DNA of 64,000 nucleotides from Oscheius tipulae (Eukaryota > Nematoda > Chromadorea > Rhabditida > Rhabditidae), in contig JASJZH010000004.1 in NCBI GenBank assembly GCA_037178975.1, positions 8,122,001-8,186,000 of the forward strand. Direction: 5' to 3'. The translations under genes and the position numbers were made by a program. Below are positions 35,589 to 47,759 of the stretch, one piece after another (position 1 is the stretch's first letter; each line of letters opens with the position of its first letter). The notes under the pieces were generated by a model. The model ran no database searches. It saw only the letters and a list, made by a program, of their open reading frames with translations, and was not told where the DNA came from.

Positions 35589-36786
35589 TGATAGAGTATG
35601 AAATTGATGAGTTATGCTCATTCCTGTTTTCCGACTAATTGATAGAAAAAGATTACCTTCGCTTTTATGAGCTTTTACACAGCCTGCGGACGCGGACACG
35701 AGTGGGGCACGTATGTGCAAAACGCAGGGCGGGGCGAGACGATTCGGGCGGAACAACAACTTTTATCATTCTAGGAGTCTTGTACCAAGGGTATTATCGA
35801 CTATAAATAGTAGCACATGTAGAAGTATATTTCAATTGAAATGCATACTTACATAGATCTGTCCATTTTTGTTTTTTTGTTTGTGAACTTAAACAAAGCC
35901 TGTCAACTTACGAAACGTTCCAAATAGCCCACCCAGAACTCAAACTTTCAAACTACAGTCCAGAAACCGTTCCAAACAGACCCCTATCAGTTACCCCACA
36001 ACTTGTTTTTTGCAAGTCAATTTTGTCCTCATCTTTTGGCTTCCTGGGAACTGGAAAACAGTTGTTGGTCTTTTTGAAGTGTTAGATGTCTGCAATCGTT
36101 TTTGATGAACAGTTATGCTTTTTCGGGCTTTCTTAAAATGTTTTCCATTACTACACACATTGTCGGATTCCTGTCCTTCTCCTTCCGATTTTTTTCCGCC
36201 TGCCTCCCCGTTTGTTTCCCTCCAATCTAGCTACCATGACATAAAACAAGCTCTCTTAAAGTTGCTATCTCCCCGACTGACTCGAATTGCCAAAAGTTAT
36301 TGTGCGTACAAAGTACGGACACTAGTCGAAGAATGATTGGCTTCCGACACAGGCATAAACTTTCGGGCAGCTCTCTATTACATATGCGAATGATTAGCGT
36401 TCGTCCGTCTGTTCATGCGTGCCACAAGGCAAATGTTGACAGATAACGTCAACGAGTTTAGTTATGGGAAATCTTGGTAACTTTTGAAATTGGGGAAGCA
36501 GCTGCCACCTGTTGTCAATGCTAAGTCAAGACTAAAGGACAATTGACAAATCGACAGATCTATGTTAGTATGCAGTCCTAATGAAGTATACTTTATCTAC
36601 ACATGATACTATTGAAATATAATGATAATACCGTCTGCAATACTTCATACATATTTTGAGAACTGCGCCTCCACTAAATGTTTGATTCAACAGTACTTTG
36701 TACACTATTCGAACACGCATTATGACAGCTGTCTTTTACCCTTCAAACATATATCACCTTCAAAATATTTAACTGATAATTGGGTT
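35589..36786. other. Intergenic; nothing recognised
   Basis: Short open frames only, with no splice context and no family similarity. Confidence 0.5.
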
Positions 36787-37230
36787 TCAATTATATCCCT
36801 TGAAGTTTTCGATTCCAGAGCCATCAAAATGGCCCTTGTAGATTGCATCTCCGCGAAGAAAGTAACCAATATCCTCACTGGGAGAATCTCCGCATCCCTT
36901 GTAAGCGGTGAAGTCGGCCTTCTTTCCGTTGCTGGCACTCACTGAACAATCCACACCGTTACCACAGTTTGGATCAGGCACTGGAAGATCACCGTTACAA
37001 GGGAATTTAAAATGTTTTACGAAAAGAGAAGTGGATGTCTTCTCCATCCTTCAAATTGCCTGAGCCTAGCTCGTTACCATTTCTTGTGCACTTGGCCTCG
37101 ACAGTTATGTCTTTTCCCATAGTATTGGCAACCTGAGCATCAGCAGTTTTTAGAGCTAACAACAAACCTTGATCTTTAAAGAGGTAAGAGAAGCTACCAA
37201 GGCTGCGACGGGTAAAAGTTTTAGGAGCAT
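36787..37230 (-). CDS. Small secreted VANTMG-family protein, copy F
   Basis: Three exons on - from the ATG at 37230. The signal peptide is MLLKLLPVAALVASLTS, followed by KIK and VANTMGKDITVEAKC, LKDGEDIHFSF, then PNCGNGVDCSVSASNGKK, TAYKGCGD and GYFLRGDAIYKGHFDGSG, ending ENFKGYN. The four cysteines fall at the consensus places, making this a good reference member. The second intron is 40 nt. A TATATAAG box on - (complement of 37260-37267) lies 30 nt before the start. Confidence 0.85.
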
Positions 37231-37977
37231 GGTTCGTTGTCTCGCTACTGGGAAAGTTACTTATATACAGTGTACCTGATCTAATTATACACCGGGTTTA
37301 TGATTTATGTAGATAGAATCATCCACAACAAAGACAGAAGCACTATAAACACATACATCACAATATTGAGCTGATCAGATAACTGCACATACTGGCGTAT
37401 ATAAGTATAACGATCTTTACTGCCTCACACAACCCCCACCCACATATCGCATAAATAAAAAACTGCAGCTATCTAACAGCTTCCAAGTCTGAAAGCATAA
37501 GACGTTTAGTACATCGTACAACCCTAAAAGAGTTTTAATGCTCCCGATGTGTTAATCTGTACCGTTAGTGAAAAGCGAAAATTCTCGTGGAGGTCTCTCT
37601 TCGGTTTTATCTCCGGAATGTAAAACCAAATTCATTTCAAAAACTGAAGTAGTGCAAGGTACTACGCAGAAAGATGTGATAATGTTATTTAGTACTGCAT
37701 ATATCCTAACCGAGTTCAAATATCGCCTCTTTCCAAAAATAACTAAAACGAGACAATTACAAAGTTGCGATGTACGGCGAAATCCCAAAAGATCCAACTG
37801 TATTCAACAATAACTTAGAATACGATTGCGAGACGTTATGTTTAGGAATATGGATGGCAAGAATTCGTTGAATCCGCCCTTGTTGCTATACTCAAACGAG
37901 GAAAGCGGAAAGATGGCATCTGAAAAGACGTGGGAAAGCAAACTAATACATTCCACAGTTCCTAGTATGAGCATTAG

Positions 37978-38662
37978 CTTGAATGTTTGATGATTGCGAA
38001 ATTCTTCGCTGTACCCGAATTTCGTTCTCTGCCCTTTTCTGGCATTTTAATAATGATATGTGCTATCACAACAAGAAGCTGATGAATTAAAACATTGGTA
38101 TGTGGCAGAACGTACGAACAGACCGGAATAGAGGACAAGAAAACTGTCAGGATGCCGTAGAATATGAAGCTGCTGTGGGACATTTTGTTGGCTTTGCCAA
38201 TGATCATGATCTGTTTCAGTGAATGCTGCAGAAAAGCAGTCAGCTCAGTTAACAGGGTGGTTCCGCATATGTTTCCTTCGATAAACACACATTTACCTGT
38301 CTGCGAAAACCACTGGATTATTTGGGTTTTATTGGGATGCTTTCCAGTTGTTTGTTCTTCAGAATCAACTCAGAGACCCCAAGAATGATCGACAGCAAAG
38401 GGCTAATGAGAAAGACAGAAAAAATATACGGGGACGCATTGCTTTTGAGTATATTGTTTTTATATACTAGCAAATAGTCAGTTGATTTTTGCATAGAACT
38501 GTTTACTAGCTTCCCTTCCAATGGTCCGACAGAACATTCGATGTTTGAGAACTGTTCACCTGGAGGGCTGACACTTAAAACCAAGTTTTCTATTCCAACA
38601 AAGTAAGCATAGAGAGGTTGATAGCAATCAACACATGCTTGGAAATAACAAGGAAATAACAA
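37978..38662 (-). other. Membrane-protein-like exons, gene model unresolved
   Basis: Two open frames on - carry hydrophobic segments (ASPYIFSVFLISPLLSIILG; FIFYGILTVFLSSIPVCSYV; VLIHQLLVVIAHIII) and look like a receptor or transporter fragment. The upstream frame has no ATG after its preceding stop, and the join between the two frames cannot be settled (candidate donor GTAAATG near 38299). A chemoreceptor remnant is one possibility; it may be a pseudogene. A TATAAA lies at about 38715 on the same strand. Confidence 0.3.
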
Positions 38663-38970
38663 TCCAACTATTTCACGTTATGACGTTCTGAAAAACTAGT
38701 ACAACAGCTGATCCGCATTTATAAAAACGGCCCTGTTAGCACTCATGCCATTAAGCGCCTCCCCGAACACGGGTAAGTCGGATAATTGGTCTCACTTCCT
38801 CTTTCCAGACCGCGTTTTCTGTTCTGCAGATTCTTATCTTCCTTCTTGACCGAACAGCTGCTGAAGCATTTCTTTCCAGAACTTTTTATTCCGATCAAAG
38901 GTCGCTAGAGGTGGCGCATAATCGGCTTCTGTTTGCAGTCAGTCTCTAGTCTTTCTCATTTCGGTTCAAA

Positions 38971-41422
38971 ATGACCGGAACTGATCCACTGAAATCACCT
39001 TCCAAACTTCATCTACGGGTCAACGATGTGCCTCGTTGGCCAAGTATTTTTCTTTTCGGCTTTCAGGTTAGTTTTGATGACAGATACGAGAGTGTAGCAT
39101 TGAAATTTTGAACCAAAGACAGTTAGATAGATAGAAAGCTCAGTGGTCTCATTAGGACAAAGATTTAACGAGATGGGAACTTGTTCCTCTGCCGTCAAAC
39201 CTAACTGTCACGCGCTGCGTGATCGGATTACATAAGGACGAAACAATGGCACGATGAAAATTCATGATCATTATCAGCGATTGAAAGTTTGCGGGGAAGC
39301 AAGAGGCCTCGTAACAGCCAAAATAAAAATACAAGACGATCTGCAATAACGTTTCGAACTGTACAAAATGCTCATAAGAAAATATGTTCTGTTGAAATCA
39401 GCCAGTTTCTTTCAGCAAACCATGCTGTGCCTCTCGGGTTTACTAGTAGTACCATTTCTAGTAGCAGACGTAGCTTGTGCAGGCTCCGCTACTACCCAGC
39501 TGCGAGTACAACTCATCGCTGCAACGTTTGTAACTTCAGGCATTGCAACAATCATACAGGTATCCAAAGTTATAATGTCTACACGATTTTTTTTAGACAA
39601 CATTCGGTCTTAGGCTATCTATTCTTCACGGACCTTCCTTTGCATTCCTGCCTCCTCTACTAGCCTTCAAGGCTCTGCCGGAGAACCAATGTCAGTTTAA
39701 TGAGTACACGGAAGTTCCTGAAAGTGAATGGATGGCTCGAGTGGCTACGGTATGAGCTATTGTTACCAAGATAGTCTGTTCTTAGATCCAAGGAAGTCTG
39801 CTTCTCGGCGTACTTCCTATGTTATTTATTGGCACGACTGGTCTTGTTGGCCTCTTTGCCAAATATGTTGGTCCGGTAACCATTGCTCCTTTGATCACGC
39901 TCTTGACATTGGGAACAGTTCCGACGTTGGAACAAAAAATGTCTGTGCATTGGGTCTCGATTCTGTGAGTGGTAGACAGAAAGCAGTAATTTTAGCGTTT
40001 CAGAGAATTCTTGATTCTGGTGCTCCTTGTAATTTTTCTTGAGGAGGCTCGTGTACCGATTCCCTACTACTCACTCAGCAAAGGCCAGCTAAGGTGGACG
40101 CATTCGAGAGTCTTTGGACAGTTTCCAGTAAGTGACAATCCAATCTAGAACTTGGGGTCGTGACAAAGCATTTTTTTATTTATTTAAAGGGTTGATCTGG
40201 AATGCTCCGCGATAAAAGTAAATGCTCAAACCGCTCGGCCACCGGGCAGCAATACTATCCCTTTCTATCCGTTGCCGACGATAACCTATATTTATGTCCT
40301 GCATACTATACTTCGACAATTTCAGTATCTGCTTGGGATTGGACTTGCTTGGCTCGTTTGTTTTATACTTTCTGTTACGGAATTTGAGCCAGAAGAAGGA
40401 CATGCTCGAGTTGATAAGAACTCTTCCCTGGCTGTACTTCACGAATCCCCATGGTTTCAAGTCCCGCTCCCTGGTGAGCTCTAATTTAATCTGTCCTAGA
40501 AACCGTTTAGGTGCCTTCGGTCCATTCAAAGTTAATGTCGGCCTCTTTCTCGGCTTTGTAGCATCTGCTCTCGCCTGCACTATGGAGAGTATTGGTGATT
40601 ACGCAATGTGTGCTCGGATATCTGAAGAGCGTCACCCACCAATCGCTAACACTAACAGAGCTATCTTTTGCGAAGGCTTCGGAGCGTGTTTAGCAGCCGT
40701 AATGGGAGTAGGAGCCGGTATCACAACTTATGCCGAGTGTATTGCTCTGATGAGTGTCACTAGAGTAAGTCGGACTTACATGTTAGTCTCATTACTGTTA
40801 CAGGTAACAAGCAGAGTAACGATGCAGATGGCGGGTGTTCTCTTGATACTTCTTGGTCTGTTCACAAAATGTGCGGCAGTACTAGCCACCATACCAGAAG
40901 CTATTGTGGGTGGAGTGCTAGCAATGGGCATGACGATGATTTGTGGAGTGGCCCTAAGTAACCTACACGTCTGTTTCTCTTATTTTATATAAACAGTTCT
41001 GATCAGACCGTGGAGCTCCGTCTGTCAAGAAATCTCTCAATCATTGGAGTATCTATTCTTTGCGGAATGCTGATCCCGCAACACTTCGAGCTCCATCCTA
41101 TCCAGACTTCCAATAATACAGCTAACGAGGTTCTAAACATGCTTCTAACTATCAGGATGTTGATCGGAGGGCTCATAGCCTTTGTACTGGACAACACTGT
41201 TGGAGGTATAACTAACATGATGTGAGCAGAAATTGTGTTTTAGGAGCAACAAAGGAGGAGAGAGGCTTCCCACCACCAGAAGATGAGCAAACTCTGTTCA
41301 TACGAGATGGGTATTCACTACCCGAATGGGCAGAAAATGTTCTGAGGAGGGTGCCGATTCTTCAAAAACTTCCCATTTTCCCAACACTGCCTGATATTCC
41401 TTCAACTCCTTGCTTTTCCTAA
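38971..41422 (+). CDS. SLC23/NCS2-family nucleobase-ascorbate transporter, copy 1
   Basis: Ten exons (38971-39066, 39416-39559, 39597-39749, 39786-39964, 40004-40127, 40326-40473, 40511-40764, 40804-40968, 41007-41205, 41244-41422) encode 546 residues. The family is seen in QTMLCLSGLLVVPFLVADV (TM1), the GLVGLFAKYVGP stretch, TM8 MESIGDYAMCARISEERHPP, and IPEAIVGGVLAMGMTMICGV. The place of the NAT signature ([QEP]-N-x-G-x4-T-[RKG]) reads ECIALMSVTR: the Asn is Cys and the Gly is Ala. Nematode SLC23 members are expected at the plasma membrane as nucleobase or ascorbate carriers, but substrate here is unknown given the altered signature. Most introns are 36-39 nt; the exon-8 donor gives CAC|GTCTGT. 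Confidence 0.9.
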
Positions 41423-43903
41423 AATGCACAGAGTGTATATAGAAATGAAGCTAACTTGGAAACTTCGTCAAATATTAAGAGGTTCTAAAATGCCCTTCTC
41501 AATCCTCACGACTGGATAGGTTGAAAGTCACAAATGTCCAGTGATGATACCGAAACCAAAACTATGCCTCTTGTGTGTCTCTCCCTATCGAACATGTAAC
41601 AAGCATTATAGTTAAACAAGTAATCCTTTCAATTGTTCGTATTGTTGAGATCTAAAGCTGTCTATGTTCCTTCAACCCTACCTTCACCTCTGTTGTTCTG
41701 TAGTACACTTACTCTCCAAGGGAACAAGCGATCGTCTGAGCTGCCGAAACGATGTTTTTGTACCGTTACAGTTGTTGATGGCATAGATTTACATGACCTG
41801 TGTCAATATTACAAGGTCTCCTCCTGATCTTATTCGAGTTCAGACAGTTCAAGGTATCATCGCAATCAGGGCTGTTATTCCGGCTTCAATGATTGTTTGT
41901 TCCTTGGCTTGTAAAAGACGGGAGCGTTGTTTCCTAAACAAACACTGTGACATTACCCTTTGACCCCCTCCCTATTCTTACAACCTTATCATCCGCGTTG
42001 ACGACTGTTTGCCATGGGAAACTGGGGGAATCCCCGTGACTTATAAAGATCATCCCTCGGCGAAAGGGAGACCACGACGTCATCGACCTCGGTCACGGTC
42101 GGAGAGAGCCGAACCGTTATAGCCCATTATTCCCGATCGATTTGAATTGCATGTTTTTACCATGACTGATCACAAATCGACAAGAGGGGTCGATTACAGC
42201 TGTTTACGTTTATCACAATAGTCGAGTATCACATACATTTTTAATTTGACAGCCTTTCGGTCTGCCGTCTGTAGTCATCTAGAAGTTGGATGCTTCCCTT
42301 TCCGTTCCTCTTAATTATTTCCTCTTAAGTGTCTGTGTCTACTACAGTCTGATCAGTGGCGCGATGCCAAAAAGTACATGTTTTGATCCAACCTGTGCCT
42401 GCTGGTAACGACGAAAATCAGTCCTAGTGAAGACTATTTGAATCAAAACTGGAAAAACACGTTTAGACTCAGTTGTATGCTTGTTACCCTAGTTGGCACT
42501 GGTTTTCGAAAAAAAGTTTTTTGTGTAATTTTCAAAAACTCTCATCACGTTCGGTTTAACTACGGGTACTCCTTGTTTGTATCTTCTCATTCACATAAAA
42601 AAGCTGAAATGTATGCCATCACTTTTCACAGCTACTAGTCCCCTAGACTCTAAAAGAGTTTTCAAACTAATTGCGGTATACTTCCAACTCTAAAAAAAAA
42701 TTTTCTACAGTTAGCCAGATTTGGAAAAGTCTTGTTTTATCGAGTATAACAGGACTAAATACCCTACCTTCTTTCTAAGTAATCCTGACCAGGATTTTGC
42801 TTGCATATTACTACCCCAGTCCAGTTTTGTTATCCAATGTAAACACACGACGTTTAGGAGACTTTAACGAACACAAGGCAGGAGCTGTTTCCCAAGCGGG
42901 AAAAATAACAACCTCTGTTCACTTGAGAAGAAAGAAACTTAAATCCTAGAGTCAATCAAAACAGCACATGAATATTTTCGTAGGCGTTCGAGCCGATTAC
43001 AAAACTGTTGCTCCCTTGATTTGTCCTGTCAGAGAACAAACTATTTCACAAGGGCACATCAACATGTGGACAGAACTTCGCGTTTGCATATATAGTTTCC
43101 GTTTATCTTTAGTCGGCAGATTTACGCAAAGAATAAGGCACGCAACTTCAAATTTCACAAGATAACTTTTATAATTTCGAACTATATGCGGGGCATAGCT
43201 TTCCGGAAATAAAATTGTTCGATACCTTCTCGTTTACAGCAATTCATTTCCTTCAAATGATACAGCTCTTTGGTACTTCCATCTACTCATTCGAAAATGT
43301 TTTTAATCTTTTTGTTGTCAAATTGAAACACTTCCATTTAGAAGCGACTTTTTCTTCCGTTCAAGCGCATGTAATCTGTTCATAACAGTGAAATTTGGTA
43401 GTCTAATCCCGTTTTATGCTGGCAATGTAGTCATGAAAGATACATAAAGTCATATAAACGGCAATGTATCCAACTCTTTTGCCAATTTCACAATCTTCTT
43501 AATCCAACAGTTCTGACGAAAGAAATACGATGGTTCAAATATCTTTCTCTTGGTAACCTCTTCAACTTCTAAAGTGTTCTTTCGCCAGAATGATAACCTC
43601 AGTTTTTAGTCTCTCTCTCTGTTTTGATAGTACGCGTCTCTGGTAATCACTTCCTGGAATCTTGAACACTGTTAGGCTAATATTGTCTGCGGTACTTATT
43701 ATTCGGGAACACCATGATCCTCGGACACTACAAAGTCTTGAGAGTGATCTCTGCCTATTTACCAGTATCTGCTGTCCTTTGTCGCCGTTTGGCCAAACAG
43801 ATGGCGGAGGTGGGGCTTTCCCCAAAATCAGTCTGCTCCTTTTCAAAGCTTGAGAGCTCTCGTTCTTATCAAGCTCTCGACTACAGTAATCCAATCTTCA
43901 GAG
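41423..43903. other. Intergenic between the two SLC23-type genes; nothing recognised
   Basis: About 2.5 kb with only short open frames, AT-rich in its second half. I see no exon with consistent splice sites and no repeat family. Confidence 0.5.
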
Positions 43904-46303
43904 ATGACTTCTTCGCCAATACCAAAACCTCACAAGCCGCCTGGACTATATCTTCGCGTAGGAGATATTCCAAAATGGCCGAGCATTCTACTGTTTGGGT
44001 TCCAGGTAAGCATTTTTGACAAAGATCTATCCAAAAACATTCTAACCAAGACGGTCCAAATAGCATAGAGAGGGTTGATTCCAGTCAGTTACCAGGAGAA
44101 GGGCAGCTCCAGCCAGAATAGCTTGTCAGAATAAGGCTATAACCTAAGAAAGGCCTGGCTACTGAGAGGTGGCAAGTTGTCACGAGGTGGTTTGTAGAAC
44201 CTTGATTGCATTGGACTGCTCACGGTTCTTCAAAAAAACTAGTGGTCTAAAAATTTATTCCGGAATCGTGGAAAATAAGGTATAATCCTTCTTTCCGAGA
44301 GCGCAGATCACACACTAAAAACAGTAACAGATGTTTTGAAATTTATATTTTCAGCAAACAATGCTTGTCCTCTCCGGACTTCTAGTAGTTCCTTTTCTCG
44401 TAGCTGATGTCGCCTGTGCCGGAAATGCTGCAACTGAACTGCGTGTCCAGTTGATGGCTGCCACCTTCTTCGTGTCAGGGATTGCCACACTACTCCAAGT
44501 TTGAAAAAATGAGATCTAAACCAACGTTACTTCAGACAACCATCGGTCTCCGTCTGTCAATCATGCATGGTCCCTCATTTGCCTTCCTGCCCCCACTGCT
44601 GGCCTACAAGGCCTTACCTGAAATGAGATGCAAAGCGGATGAAAACACCTTCGTTCCACGAGAAGAATGGCAAGCCAGGGTGGCTACGGTAGCAGCCTCA
44701 TAACCAATTAGCAAAATACGCTCACAGATCCAAGGGAGCCTGCTTCTAGGAGTCCTACCTATGTTAATCATTGGAGCCACGGGTCTGGTTGGAAAGTTCG
44801 CCAAATATGTTGGACCCATCACAATCGCTCCACTTCTCCTACTTTTGACTTTGGGAAATGTTCCCACCCTGGAGGAAAAGCTGGCTCTCCATTGGGTCTC
44901 TATTGTGTAAGTTGTTTGAACTTGGGGGGGGGGGGGGGGCTGATGTTTCTCTCATTTCGTACTCTTTAAGCTTCAGGTTCCCTGAAGGTAAAATTAAAAA
45001 GTCGAGGTGAGGAACCTTGCTTAGGTTACCTTCAGGCGAACCATCTTGCTTGTCCTAAGGAATGTAATGTTTTTCAGGGAGTTCCTGATCCTAATGACCC
45101 TGATGATTTTTCTCGACGAGATCTGTGTACCCGTACCCTATTACTCCTTCGTTGAGAAACGTATCAAATGGAATCGTCCTCGTATTTTTGGACTCTTCCC
45201 TGTATGTCTTCCACCGTTTTGTGTATAATCCCGTCTTCAGTACCTGATCGGTATTGGTCTAGCCTGGTTCATCTGCATTATGATGACGGTAACCGGACTG
45301 GAAAAAGAAGAAGGACAGGCCCGTGTGGACAAAAATGCTTCGATGACGGTTCTTCGAGATGCTCCCTGGTTCCAGGTCCCGCTTCCAGGTAAACACCTTT
45401 TTTATGCAATTCAAACTATAGTTTTAGGAGCTTTTGGTCCTCTACGAATTAACTGGGGGTTGACTCTCGGATTCGTGGCATCAGCTGTAGCCTGCACCAT
45501 GGAATCGATTGGAGAGTACACCGTCTGCGCCAGAATTTCCGAAGAGAGACACCCACCTTGCTCAGCGACGAACAGAGCCATCCTTTGTGAGGGACTTGGA
45601 GCCACACTAGCAGCTCTGATGGGTGTTGGAGTTGGAGTGACAACCTATGGGGAAAATGTGGCTCTAATGGCTGTTACCAAAGTAAACGATAATGAACTTT
45701 CAAACAAAACTCATTCAGGTGGCTAGTAGGATTACAATGCAGACAGCTGGAATCTTCTTGGTTATCATTGGTTTGTTGACTAAGTGTGCGGCTGTTCTGG
45801 CTTCTATACCGGAGCCAATCGTGGGAGGTGTCCTTGGAATGGGTATGGTTATGGTCTGCGGTGTAGGAATAAGTAATCTACAGGTACCCTATTAAAACTT
45901 TCCGTCACTCTGATACTTTCAGACAGTTGACCTGCGTCTATCACGTAACCTCTCAATTATTGGGTTGTCCGTCGTAGTCGGAGTCACAGTACCGCTTCAC
46001 TTCGAACAGCACCCAGTCAACTTCAGTAACTACACCGTGGACAATATTCTCAACATGCTCCTGACAATCCGAATGCTCATCGGAGGCCTAGTTGCCTTCC
46101 TCATGGACAACATTGTTGGAGGAGCCACAAAAGCTCAGAGAGGCTTCCCGGTAGAGGAGAAGAACGATGAGAATGAGTATACCAGGGACGGATACTCGTT
46201 CCCGATGTGGTTCGAAAGATTCCTCATGAGGTGGCCATTACTGCAAAATATCCCCTTCCTCCCGAAGTTGACTGCTGATGTCCCTCCTGCATATAAGGTC
46301 TAA
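43904..46303 (+). CDS. SLC23/NCS2-family nucleobase-ascorbate transporter, copy 2
   Basis: Nine exons (43904-44005, 44355-44498, 44536-44688, 44728-44906, 45078-45201, 45241-45388, 45428-45681, 45719-45883, 45923-46303) encode 549 residues. Exons 2-8 have exactly the lengths of those in the copy 5 kb upstream; the last intron of copy 1 is missing. TM8 has MESIGEYTVCARISEERHPP and the NAT signature position reads ENVALMAVTK, keeping the Asn and Lys but with Ala for Gly. It also has ASRITMQTAGIFLVIIGLLTKCAAV and SRNLSIIGLS, like vertebrate SVCTs. Intron 4 (44907-45077) holds a run of 16 G. An AATAAA lies at 46369-46374, soon after the stop. Confidence 0.92.
44924..44939. repeat. G16 homopolymer in intron
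   Basis: Sixteen consecutive G on the + (sense) strand within intron 4 of the second SLC23-type gene. Long G tracts can form quadruplexes and are unstable in nematodes that lack the DOG-1 helicase. An assembly error in length is possible. Confidence 0.8.
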
Positions 46304-47015
46304 ACGTGTTTGTACATTTGTATACTACGTGTATGTGTATAGAAATCCGCTGAGTTCTATCAGCTTTAAATAAAATGATCTGATGGGTATGCTTGATTGG
46401 AGGACAGGCGAAAATAGCATAACGGATTTATTGAGCTTTCTCCGTTTTTAGTCCTATTGTATGTTTTACTCAAAGTCTTGTTCTTCTCCTACGATGCCTG
46501 CCAACCTGCTTCACACCTTTTCTAGCCGGCAGATCCGGACAGTCTGTCCATACTATTTCAGAAATTTTTTTTAAAATCCAATTTTGAAATGCCGTTACTG
46601 CACTAGCCGAAGCATTTTTTTCTTTAAAAAGAATTAATCAGTGAACTTCGTCTGGCTAGTTTTGTCGTTTTATCCATTCTGGCTACCACTCATCGTCTCA
46701 TCAAGCTTTGGTGAGTTCTGGATCGTTTACAGAACTAGCAAAAAAGTCCAATCACGAGAGGAAGAGAGGACAGCCAAAGTGAGTGAAGTATTGTCGCCAG
46801 TGGCAGCCCGTTTATTGAGCCATCATGGTGTAAGAATACTGATGGGAACAATGAGACCACGAAAACTATCCTACGGCTGGACTCCACGTCTCGTGTCTGC
46901 GTGTCTATGGAATCTGCCCCGAATTGCAAATTTGGAATTGATAGTTCATATGAGACAGAAGAAGCATTGAATAGTTGAATATTGATCAATGAATATTTAC
47001 TTCATTCCTTCTTGA
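46304..47015. other. Intergenic; nothing recognised
   Basis: A 109-codon open frame at 46641-46970 has no ATG at its start and no family similarity; it is not called. Confidence 0.45.
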
Positions 47016-47462
47016 TCACCAGGCAATCCACTTTGCCAGATTACTTCCATCAAAGCTTCCCTTGTAAATTCCGTCCCCACGGAGGAAGAAGCCCAACTGG
47101 AAGTCAAAAGGACCGGGACAGCCACTGATGGCTGTAAACGTGTGTCCCTTTCCATTGCTGCTGTTGACATCACACCACACGTCGAGAGCGCAGTCGTCAG
47201 GTTGAGGAGCTGTACACGTTTCAGAGATAGACTGGGTACAAACCAAAATCGTAGAGAAGGTTACCCCCGTTCTTTAATGTCTTCTGCCCACTGTTTCCAG
47301 CTGGATGAACTGACGCACAGCTCGCTTTTACGGTCACCCCGCGACCCATGGTGTTGGCAACCTAAAACATGATATATGTTTCAAGGAACGACTCACTTTT
47401 ACAGTAGCTGGAAAGACTGCTGCCGCCAGAACAGTAGCTATGAACAGGAGTCTTGCAACCAT
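47016..47462 (-). CDS. Small secreted VANTMG-family protein, copy G
   Basis: Three exons on - from the ATG at 47462. The signal peptide is MVARLLFIATVLAAAVFPA, then VANTMGRGVTVKASC, LKNGGNLLYDF, DDCALDVWCDVNSSNGKGH, AISGCPG and GFFLRGDGIYKGSFDGSN, ending AKWIAW. Second intron phase 1 as in the family. The stretch VWCDV-x-SSNGK is shared almost letter for letter with copy C, suggesting a close relation or conversion between these two. CATAAATA about 30 nt upstream may act as TATA box. Confidence 0.85.
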
Positions 47463-47759
47463 GTTTTGTTGTCACCGATAGGAGCCTCTATTTATGCTAT
47501 AATATGAGGCTTAGGATTTAACATTGTGATCGAGGTTACACGCAAATTTTTTGCCGATTCATTGTCAAAGGGAAAATGTGTTTGTATTGCTAGAGGAGTA
47601 AACTGATAAGTGATGCAGCGAAAGCCAATGAAAGAAGCAATAAAACTAGTTCATTCACTTCCAATAACTTCAGTCGGATAGAATTCCATCGAGGTCCAAA
47701 GCCACGGGTAGCTAGCGTTTCTTAAAAACGAAACAAGATATGGCTAGCGCTTAGCTTAC

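Noticed and set aside
40222-40256. tRNA-like 5' half on - (GGTGGCCGAGCGGTTTGAGC) in an SLC23 intron
   Set aside because: The D-arm text is good but there is no anticodon arm, variable loop or TTCGA T-arm in the following 70 bases; at most a tRNA-derived fragment.
46641-46970. 109-codon open frame on +
   Set aside because: It starts with GTG, has no splice context or family similarity, and lies in the 3' flank of the SLC23-type gene.
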